Assembly (NCBI GenBank): GCA_014084085.1
Contig: NPFB01000096.1
Location: 89,328 to 129,603, forward strand
DNA from: Hondaea fermentalgiana
Lineage: Eukaryota > Sar > Bigyra > Thraustochytrida > Thraustochytriidae
Length of the DNA stretch: 40,276 nucleotides
Direction: 5' to 3'
Position 1 is the stretch's first letter; the number at the start of each line of letters is the position of its first letter. The notes under the pieces were generated by a model. The model saw only the letters and a program-made list of their open reading frames with translations. It had not been told where the DNA came from and did not search any database. Shown here one piece after another: positions 8,742-17,100 of the stretch. Made by a program: the position numbers and the translations under genes.

Positions 8742-10055
8742 ATGGCCGAGGGCGGGGACGCAAGCGCTGAGGCAGACGCGACGTCGCGGACCAAAACGCA
8801 CCAAGGCGCGAGCTCCTCGGACGAAGAAGAGTTTGGCGAGATCGTGGAACAGGACCTAAACAACGTCGAGGTCGTTGATCTCGACGCTCGCGGCGAAGTC
8901 TCCAACAGCGACGAGGAAGGCAAGGAAGACGAAGAAACAGATCATCATGACTTGCAAGCCGAGTTCCCGCAAGAAATCGTTGTCCAGAGACTCGAAGACG
9001 GTAGCAAACTGGTAAACGAGTTCAAAAAATTGAGCAAACTGGCCAGTGGCGGTCTTTGCTCCGTCAAACTATACGAGAACACGAGGTCACGAAGACGCGT
9101 TGCTATCAAAAGTTTCCACAAAGCCCGATTACAGAGAATGAAAACATATTATACCGGACCTGATGGGAGAATGGCCGTGCGCACAGCTGTGGATGATCTT
9201 CAACGCGAAGTTGACCTGTTGGCAGCCATGCCACCGCACGACAGTCTGTGCCGGCTGCTTCAAGTTTTGGACGATGAAGAGCATCACAAGACTTATCTCG
9301 TTTTTCCTTACTATGGCGGCGGCTGTCTCATGCACTTTGACAGCGCCAATTTCACATTTTGGCACGCTGCCCCCCAAGGTGCGCGTGGCGTAGACCCAGA
9401 CTGCCCGAGCATGTTGCTGCTTCCAGACGCGCTCTCATACTGCGCGGACATAGCTCGCGCCCTCGCTCATTTGCACGCGCAAAAGGTGGTCCACCGCGAC
9501 GTGAAACCTGCCAACGTGTTACTTTCCACCTCTCGTCAGCGCGCAATTCTCTGCGATCTTGGATCGGGCAAGCAACTCAGCGAAGGAGACGCAACCGGAG
9601 CTTCTTCCAGCAATAATGACGATACCAAATTAAAGGACACCGAAGGGACTTACCCCTTCTTTTCTCCAGAAATGTGCCGCGGAGAGGCCTACGACGCGTT
9701 TGCTGCAGATGTCTGGTCACTCGGCGTTTCTGTTTACGTTACAGTCTATTCTGTCCTTCCATATTTCTCGATCAGCCCCAAAGACCTATTCGACCTCATC
9801 GGAGCTGCCTTGCCGGGCCAGGTTCCCATGCCAGACCTGGAAAATGCCGCGGAAAACCCGCGTCTTGCACCACACGTCGAAATCATTAATTCGCGTCGTG
9901 AGAACGGTGTTGTGCAAAATCTCTTGCGCGCTCTTTTGCACCCAGATCCCAGCAAACGTCCAACCGCCGAGGCTGCAGCCGACATGCTTTCAGTGGCTGC
10001 TAGTGAAGTCGCCGTCGCGACGCAAGACTCCGGTGCCGCGCAGGATACCAGCTAA
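8742..10055 (+). CDS. Ser/Thr protein kinase, CaMKK/SNF1-kinase-kinase-like
   Basis: Protein of 437 aa from the ATG at 8742, chosen because it has a good context (gacgATGg) and begins a typical acidic N-terminus. Residues about 85-425 form a kinase domain: VAIK lysine K123, catalytic HRD with D253 and downstream KPAN, metal-binding D272, SPE at 308-310 (APE equivalent), and DVWSLG. The segment VLDDEEHHKTYLVF after strand 4 and an insert after the VAIK strand resemble CaMKK, yeast Sak1/Elm1 and plant SnAK kinases, which activate AMPK/SNF1. Oddities: the glycine loop is degenerate (ASGGLCSV) and DFG is DLG. The catalytic residues remain, so activity is likely. The first 80 residues are rich in D, E and S with possible CK2 sites. 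No calmodulin-binding tail is obvious. Confidence 0.85.
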   Translation: MAEGGDASAEADATSRTKTHQGASSSDEEEFGEIVEQDLNNVEVVDLDARGEVSNSDEEGKEDEETDHHDLQAEFPQEIVVQRLEDGSKLVNEFKKLSKLASGGLCSVKLYENTRSRRRVAIKSFHKARLQRMKTYYTGPDGRMAVRTAVDDLQREVDLLAAMPPHDSLCRLLQVLDDEEHHKTYLVFPYYGGGCLMHFDSANFTFWHAAPQGARGVDPDCPSMLLLPDALSYCADIARALAHLHAQKVVHRDVKPANVLLSTSRQRAILCDLGSGKQLSEGDATGASSSNNDDTKLKDTEGTYPFFSPEMCRGEAYDAFAADVWSLGVSVYVTVYSVLPYFSISPKDLFDLIGAALPGQVPMPDLENAAENPRLAPHVEIINSRRENGVVQNLLRALLHPDPSKRPTAEAAADMLSVAASEVAVATQDSGAAQDTS

Positions 10056-10624
10056 GCGGGAAGGTGGTAGTCTAAAATCGAGATCATATTTGCAAATTTG
10101 CATACGTGCATCGACGCAAGCTCGTCTGCATGTTTGCCATTCGCAGTGTCGATATTTCATCAAGGCTTCGCGTCATGATACATACCTTGGCAGCAGGATC
10201 TCCTCGGCCACGGGAGCTCCATCGGAAAGTGCAATTCGCGGACCTGGGAGGGAAGGACCCGAGGCCAGCAGTAGCAGATAAATCATACTCCTGAATGGCA
10301 GCGACTGACTTGTCGACCATCTGACTGACCGTGAGTGAGTGACAGATTGTCTGCCTACTCGGCTGTCTGCCTGCTTGCCTGCCTGTCTGTCTGCCTGCCT
10401 GCCTGCCTGCCTGCCAGTGATGCGTGCATCGATGTCCTGATCATTGTCGCGAACCGTTGACATGAACTTGCGGAGCGGAGTATTGCGTCCCGGCCCAAAC
10501 ACCTCCACCAAGCTGAGCGTGAGAGAGCAAAGCATTGCAATCTCACAATCGGAGCAACTCGCCGAGGGCAGGCAGCACCAGAGCAAGGTAGCGCCCGCGC
10601 GACGCTGACGGGAGCGCCGCAGCC
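10056..10624. other. intergenic region with TGCC tract
   Basis: Kinase 3' flank and 5' flank of the small membrane protein gene. The only clear structure is the CTGC/TGCC simple repeat at 10350-10416. No ORF with an ATG start and protein-like composition was found. Confidence 0.5.
10350..10416. repeat. (CTGC)n simple repeat
   Basis: A tract of ctgc, tgcc and gtct words with an almost perfect run of tgcc units at about 10392-10414, some 210 bp upstream of the ATG at 10625. Confidence 0.9.
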
Positions 10625-10957
10625 ATGGCCTCGCGGCGGAATCTTGCGACGGCGGCAGGCCTCGTGGGCTTCATCGGGCTGTGCGCGTCCGTGCCCATGT
10701 GGTACAGCAACAAGCTCAAGCAGGCGCAGGTGAACCTGCAGCAGCAGGAGAACGCGCTCACGGGCAACCAGGTGATCCGCGGCGCGTACCTGAACACCGG
10801 CTCCCGCGACGCAGGCGTGGACCCCGACTGGGACTTCGAGCGCCGCGTCTGGCGCGGCAGGCGCGCGCAGCACCCGCCCAAGCCCGACGATTTCCCCTTC
10901 CTCGCCTCCTCCTCCTCCTCCTCCGCCTTTTACGTCCGTGAGAAAACTGGCGTCATT
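10625..10957 (+). CDS. small single-pass membrane protein, 3' end in assembly gap
   Basis: The ATG at 10625 (gccATGg, strong context) opens 111 codons that run into the N gap without a stop. A short basic start (MASRRN) precedes a hydrophobic segment at residues 7-24 and then a polar helix rich in Q and K. Residues about 50-70 hold the word GAYLNTGSRDAG followed by DPDWDF, which has the look of a conserved motif. The layout (tiny, one membrane helix, soluble tail) recalls small mitochondrial inner-membrane proteins such as respiratory-chain assembly factors, but I cannot name a family. The serine run at residues 99-105 comes from a tcc repeat. A GTGAGA donor-like site at 10938-10943 suggests that an intron, or the end of the real coding sequence, lies near the gap. 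Confidence 0.65.
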
Positions 10958-11057
10958 NNNNNNNNNNNNNNNNNNNNNNNNNNNNNNNNNNNNNNNNNNN
11001 NNNNNNNNNNNNNNNNNNNNNNNNNNNNNNNNNNNNNNNNNNNNNNNNNNNNNNNNN
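10958..11057. other. assembly gap (100 N)
   Basis: Exactly 100 N, the conventional size for a gap of unknown length. It removes the 3' end of the gene starting at 10625 and the 5' end of the methyltransferase gene. The true missing length is unknown. Both flanks are very GC-rich. Confidence 0.99.
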
Positions 11058-12161
11058 GATGCCGCTGCGCAGGAGCGCGGGCGCGAGGCGGGCGCGGGCG
11101 CGGGCGGCGCCGGCGAGGGCGGCGAAGATGATGATAGAGTAGGCCTAGGAGAAGAAGTTGATGATGATGAGAGAGTTCAAGGTGGTGGTGTGCTTGGAGA
11201 CCCCGCGCGGAACCTCGAAGTGGTGGACGCTTTCGTGGACGCGTCGGCCGTCCAGCGGACAGGCCTGCTTGCAGGAGCGCGAAAGAAGGATAACGAAAAG
11301 GAAAAGGAAGACGAGGGAAACGCCGAGGAGGAGGAGCAGGAGCAGGAGGAGGAGCAGGAGGAGGACGATGAAGTCTTCTTTGAACCGTCCTTGTTCCTGC
11401 CGCGCGCAGACGATGCCGAGCTCATCTCGTTCCAGTTCGGCTCGGACGTCTGCGTCGAGCTCTTCGCGCACAGTGCAAAGGCGACCGCCTACGACATGAC
11501 GGGCACCATTGTCTGGCCGGTCTCGCAGCTTCTCACATGGTACATCGTGGGTGCAGCCGAACTTCTTCGCGGTAAGCACGTGGTGGAAATTGGCGCCGGA
11601 TGCGGGCTCGTCGGCTTTGCGGCCGCCCAACTCGGCCCCAAGAGCGTGTGCATTGCAGACGGCGAAGATATCGTCTGCGAAATGCTTCAACGCACGGCAA
11701 CGCACGCGCGCGAGACGGGTGCTGCCTCAGCAAGTATTTCTGTGCAAAAAATTCTCTGGGGCGATCACGGCGCATCGCTCAACATGCTCTCCTCAGCAGA
11801 GGTTGAGGGCCCCGTGCGGGTTGTCCTCGGCACGGACGTTTTCCATCCGTCGTTTGGCGAGCCTTCCGAGGTGTTTGAGCTCGTTGAAGCGCTGGCAGCA
11901 CGAGATCCCGATGATGCCGACGTCGACGGCGGAAAGGAGGACCCCTCCGAGGTTCTCTTCATTTGTGGATTTGTTGACCGCTGCAATCAGAGCGACGTTT
12001 TAGCCGCCGCCGAGGCCAACGGGTTCGCCATGACGTCCGTGCCGACCTCTTCATTTCTCCCCTCGACGCTCTCGGTGTCTGACTTGAGCCAGCGCGTCCT
12101 GCAGCTGCTCCGTTTCACCAAGCCTATGAGCAAAATAAAAGTTCATGTGAACAACGCATAG
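11058..12161 (+). CDS. family-16 (METTL21-like) protein methyltransferase, 5' partial
   Basis: The frame is open from the gap to a stop at 12159-12161 (367 visible residues). No ATG occurs before the domain, so the start must lie in or before the gap. The first 110 residues are glycine-rich and then strongly acidic (runs of E, Q and D, 11290-11380). The domain follows: TGTIVWPVSQLL (family pattern G..vWp), motif I VVEIGAGCGLVG with a D-G acidic strand after it (IADGED), and VVLGTDVFHP at the position of the post-II DVxY motif. Family-16 enzymes methylate lysines of chaperones and elongation factors; the substrate here cannot be predicted. Fusion with the upstream small membrane protein is unlikely but untestable across the gap. 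Confidence 0.85.
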   Translation, partial: DAAAQERGREAGAGAGGAGEGGEDDDRVGLGEEVDDDERVQGGGVLGDPARNLEVVDAFVDASAVQRTGLLAGARKKDNEKEKEDEGNAEEEEQEQEEEQEEDDEVFFEPSLFLPRADDAELISFQFGSDVCVELFAHSAKATAYDMTGTIVWPVSQLLTWYIVGAAELLRGKHVVEIGAGCGLVGFAAAQLGPKSVCIADGEDIVCEMLQRTATHARETGAASASISVQKILWGDHGASLNMLSSAEVEGPVRVVLGTDVFHPSFGEPSEVFELVEALAARDPDDADVDGGKEDPSEVLFICGFVDRCNQSDVLAAAEANGFAMTSVPTSSFLPSTLSVSDLSQRVLQLLRFTKPMSKIKVHVNNA

Positions 12162-13051
12162 CGCGTGTGTGTAGTGGAACTATGCTTTGACAGATCGTGA
12201 TTGGCTGGGGCCGCGAAAGTGGCACCTGTCTTTAATAATTCTATCTTCTATCCTTCCATGACGCAACGCTTTTTGTTTTTCCTTTCTTTGCTCTCCGAAC
12301 ACTTTTCAAAGCAGAATTGGATTCATATGCATTTTGCAAAACGTGAGCAGGCTCTCATAGAATTGCCAAAAATTGGCATTTATGCAAGTCTGCAACTGTA
12401 GTCAGTCTGCAGCAAAAATTTAGAGCACGAGCGCGATCCACAAAACTGATCTTGTCCTTTCGTTTAGAACCGAGAGATGAGGTGATGTCGATTCCATTGT
12501 GCTTGCAACCTCAAGCAGAGCCATCTACGAAAGAACGAACCGAACCTTTTTTCTCGAAGGGTCTCTTTGCTTTGAGGGAAGCTGGCTCGAGATCGCGTCT
12601 GAGTTTCTACGTGAGACATCTTTCCTCTCCAATACGTGAGCGCGACTTTCGACTTGTGCATTGCTCAACTGCACAGCACGGCTGAAGTTTTTTTCCTTTC
12701 TCATTGGTTAGCCTAGGCCCGACGACAAATCGTTCTTCGTTGTTTCCGCGGCCAACCAGGCTATACAACATGTCGATCAACATAAGAACAACTCCTGCCA
12801 GCTGATCAAAAGAACAAAAACAAACGTTGAATTTTTTTTTTGCCAGTGAACTCGCAGAAGCGCTTCGTTCGGCCCGGTCGCGGCGCGGTCGCGGCGCAGT
12901 GACGCAGCGGGGAAAGACACGTCTGCATCGGGGCGGGCAGGGGCTGGGCTACGCGCTCGAGCAACAGCGACCTCGCGCGCACTTGGTTTTTCTGCGCGCG
13001 ATCTAATTTCCCTTCTTCCTCCTCTCTCCCGACCTGACGGTAAGCGAAACC
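12162..13051. other. intergenic region, methyltransferase / elongin C
   Basis: Holds the methyltransferase 3' flank (A/T-rich, 12220-12420) and the elongin C promoter. A poly-T run lies at 12832-12841 and a GC-rich block with repeated gcggcgc words at about 12875-12900, 150-180 bp before the elongin C ATG. No gene is supported. Confidence 0.5.
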
Positions 13052-13411
13052 ATGAGCTCGTCGTCGTCTTCGTCTGCGGCCGGCTCGGCGGCGCAGAGCA
13101 GCAGCTCAGGAGGCGCTGGCGCCAAGCGCACCTATGTAAAGCTCATCAGCGCGGAGGGTCATGAGTTTTTCCTGGATAAGGAGGTGGCGATGATCGCCAC
13201 GACCATTTCGGCCATGCTCACGGGTAACTTCTCAGAGAGCAAGGGCGAGATTCGTTTTCCCGAGATCTCCACAAAGGTCCTCGAAAAGGTCGTGCAGTAC
13301 CTCCACTACAAACAAAAGTACACCAACTCGTCGCAACCTATTCCGGAGTTTGACATTGACCCCGAAATGGTCGCAGATCTGCTTATGGCCGCCAACTTTC
13401 TCAATTGCTAG
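13052..13411 (+). CDS. ELOC: elongin C (SKP1/BTB fold)
   Basis: Protein of 119 aa against about 112 in animals. After a 20-residue serine-rich start (from tcg repeats), the rest matches elongin C closely: YVKLISAEGHEFF, an AMLTG loop, the FPEI strand, YLHYKQKYTNSS, and the hallmark C-terminus PEMVADLLMAANFLNC. Elongin C pairs with elongin B and binds BC-box proteins, linking them to cullin-2/5 ubiquitin ligases; it is also a subunit of the transcription elongation factor SIII. No intron. The start (accATGagc) has a good context. It converges with the myosin gene. Confidence 0.97.
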   Translation: MSSSSSSSAAGSAAQSSSSGGAGAKRTYVKLISAEGHEFFLDKEVAMIATTISAMLTGNFSESKGEIRFPEISTKVLEKVVQYLHYKQKYTNSSQPIPEFDIDPEMVADLLMAANFLNC

Positions 13412-14193
13412 CTCTTATACTCCTCACGCATGGGTGTCTTTCATCTGCGAGGCGAGCCTTGCAAGTTGCTCAAGTCGCCTTTTGCTCACCTGGTTTGCTC
13501 TTATTGTCGCTCTTGCTCGGCATGCCATGTCGTCTCAGACCAATGCGGATCACGTATTCGCTTCGTGAATACCTCGTCTGCGCTCGCCTTCTTCATTGTA
13601 TGCAGCTACGCTCTGCAGAAAAGGCAGACTGTCTTCACTTGGACGATCGGGTTCTTTAGTATAAAGACCAAGCACATGCGCGAAGCATGGGTGCCATAAA
13701 TCCATCTATCTGTTTGACGTTTTGGATCCAACCAGCTTAACTGGTCAGCCCGAAATCTATCTACCTGCCACCACACCCAACATTAAAGAATCGTCCAAGT
13801 ATGTTGGAGCAGCGCTTGGTTTTCCCTTTTGATTCTGTTTTTCGAATCTCGCATCTGTGGGGTTATCGTCTGTTTGTTCATTGTTGCAGTGAGCTAGCTT
13901 TGGTCACAGCAGCCAAATGCCAGCAGCTTTTGCACGCTATCAATCCGATGTGCGGAAAACCTATTGAGGCAAGGGCTAATGTACCTTATCTGCTTTGTCG
14001 GAGAGTCCAAAAATGTAATCCAACCTCCTCAGACTTTCCGTCTTCAAAATTGTTCACGAATTTTGCAATGATTGATTTATTTATCCTCTTGATGGTTGTA
14101 AAAGAAGAAGAAAAAGTAGTAGTAGAGTCGCCTCGCACAAACGCACATTTGGTATAATCAGAAGCTCTGCGCGGACACAAAGTGCGACGGTGT
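13412..14193. other. convergent 3' intergenic region, elongin C / myosin
   Basis: The 782 bp between two convergent stop codons is A/T-richer than the genes and contains the 3' UTRs of both. An aagaagaagaaaaagtagtagtag purine tract lies at about 14103-14127. No ORF looks protein-like. Confidence 0.5.
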
Positions 14194-17100
14194 TTACTGG
14201 GGCCTGCCCGCATGCGTGTAGTCAAAGATGACCTCGTACATCTCCCAGCTCTGGAGCGTGTAAATGAGCACGTTGGCGCTGTTGTTCTTGCGCCGGCTGA
14301 GACGCTTAGCTGCGTTGCTGAGACGCTTACCGGCGCTGCTGTTGTACGCAAGCCAGCAGTACTCGACCGAAGCGCCGTACTTGACAATGTCCTTGTAGTC
14401 AAAGAACTTGGTGACTTCGACCTTGCCGTGAGGCTGATCTTCGACAAAGCTGATGCCGTTCTTGTCGACGCCAATGGTGATGTTATTCGTCGTATCTGCC
14501 TGGCGGCCAGCAAAGAGCGTCATGCCGTAGACGGGGCTCTTCTTGCACACATTGACAAAATACTGACGGAGCTTGGCAGGGTTGCGTGAGAGCTTGACCC
14601 CAAGGCTCACGGCCACACGCGCCCAGTCCTCGGGGCGCTTCTTGCGGCGCCAATCGGGGCTGAGGTTCTCCGTGAGACCGGCAGCCGCCAGATGCTCCGG
14701 CGCAGGGGGCTTGTACTTGTCGGACTGGAGCGCCAGAGCCAAGAGAGCAGCCTCGGCAGCCTGGGCCTCCTCGTTGAAGACGAGGTCTCCAGCGCGAATG
14801 TCGCCGAGGAGCTGCCAGAAAAAGGTCTCCTCCGTCTCGTCAATGCCGTCGAGGAACAGGCGGCGCTTGAACTCAAAGAGGGGCTCCTTACCCTGGGCCG
14901 TCATGCGCAAGAAGACGTCGCCCATGTGACTCCACCAGGGCAGCGGCCATGCCGACACAGGTGCCGGGGGAGGCTTGTGCGAAGTCGTGAGGCCGAGCAT
15001 CTTGGCGGCGTGCATCGCACCTGTGACCGATGCAGAAAGGAAGCCCTTCTTGGTCACCTCCTCATCGTCTGGCTCGGGGCCATACTTTTCCATGAGCTTG
15101 GCGAAGAGCTCGTCCTCCTTGCCGGCCCAGTACTCGAGAAAGAGATCAACGTGTCTGAGTTTCTCAGGATTGTAGTGCTTGTAAAAGCGGGTAAGACGCT
15201 GGCGCGGGTTCAGCTTGCCCTTCTCCTTGGCGTCCTTGACAAAGATGCCAAAGGAAGGAACTTCGGGATCGTCGTCGATTTGGTGCTGACGACGGATGAG
15301 TTCCAGGACCTGGGCGATGCGGAGGTCCGGCGACACTGGGTACTGCACAAGGTCGCCCTTGAGCATGCGAATGGTCGCCAGGACAGGAGGGCGCTTGCGG
15401 TAGCTCTGGATCTCCTCGAGGTTGGGCTTGAAGAAGGACGGGCCAAGGCCAATGGTGGCGTCGAGCTGGACGATGCACAGGGAAGCGTAGTTGCCCTGAA
15501 GACCGGCGAGAGAGCGGTGGCGAATGAGAAAGTTGAGCAAAAAGTTGGTAAAGTGGTCGGTGGGGGGAAAGGTCTTGGTGGCCATGCACATGAGGAGCCA
15601 GGCACGATCGGCCGACTCCGGCTTGGGGTTCGCGTGGACGTGCTTGCAAAGCTGCATGTAAATCTCGTCGCACATCTCCGGGTCCTCGAGGCCCTTGACC
15701 AGAATGTACTGGGCCAGCGTTGCCGGGAAACTCGTCGACATCTCACCACAGTACTGAAGGATAGCGCGGTTCACGCGCAGAGCCGTGCGGTTCTGCTCGT
15801 CGGAAAGGGCCAGAAGACTCTTGGGGATCGGGCGGCTCCGCGCCATCAGCTTGTGCTTGGCGGCGAGAATGCGGTCGTCCGCCGGCAGCGACTGCGTAAA
15901 GTCCTCATCGGAGCGCAGACGGTAGTAGTTCTTGATGTCAAAGACGGCGTCGTCGCGCGCGGCCTCGATACGCGCAGCGTGCTCCTCCGAGGTGAGGCTC
16001 TGCAGACGAAGCATGGCTTGCTCCTCAATGTCGTCCTTCGAGGCATCGCGGAGCTTCTCGAGGCGCTCCTGGCGCGAAGAAGCGAGGGCCGCGGCATTCT
16101 CGTGCGACTCGGCCTGCTCAATGTCGCCGACCCAGTAGCGGACCTTTTTGGCCTCCTTGCTCGCAATACCGAGCTCCTGGCACTCGGCGAGGAGTTGCAC
16201 AAGCGAATCCTTGTTCGCCCGCTTCACATTAAGCTTATCCTTGCCGGATGCAGCCTCGACGTCCTTGCAAATCTCCACAAGCTTGGCCTGCACCTCGGCC
16301 TGCTTGTCGATGCGCTCGAGCAGGGCTTCCGCATCCCGAATGGCCGCGGACTCGTCCCGCTCGAGGCCCGTGTCGAGTGCCGCCTGGAGGGTCTTCTCGA
16401 GACCGCTGATGTCGGCCTTGGACACGCCAGCCTCGGACTGCGCCTTGTGCTGCACAGCACGCACCTCGGCGGCGAGGGCAGAGGTGACGTCGCGCGCGCT
16501 CTCGAGGCGCTCGCGCAACTCCATGGCGTGACGGACGAGCTCGTGCTCTTCAAGACCAATCTTGAGCACGGCCACCTCGAGATCCATGAGTGCCGTGAGA
16601 TCGCGCTTGTCGATGGCCTCCTCGAGCTCGCGGAGCAGACGCGTCTGCTCATTCTCGCGGTCGAGACTGAGCTGCGCCTGCTCCTTGACAAACTCCTCGG
16701 CGCGGCCGATCAGTTCGTCGTCGCCAGAGACGCCCAAACTCACAAGGCTGTTCATGCACTTGCGCACATCGCCCTCCTTCTTCTTCTTGAGGGCATCCTC
16801 GAGGTCGGCGCGCAGCTTCTCCTCTTTTTCGAGACGCTCAAGGAGCGCCACGGCGTCGCGCGTCTCGACGGCATTCTTGAGGTTCTGCGCCTCGGCAAGC
16901 TTGATGGCGTCCCGCAGGGCCTTCTTGTCCGTGCCGGCATCGACGGCGGCACGGAGCTGCGCGCGGATCTTACGCTGCGCCATGATCAGTTCCTCGGTAT
17001 CATGCGCGCGGGACAAGAGCGCCTTGTCCTTGAAGTTGCACTCGCTGGCAGCCTTGAGCGCCACCTGGATCTCGGCCAGGTCCTCGGACTCGATCGCCGC

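Noticed and set aside
10625..10957. Assignment of the small membrane protein to PET117
   Set aside because: Size and topology are similar, but I could not match the PET117 sequence pattern, so it is left unnamed.
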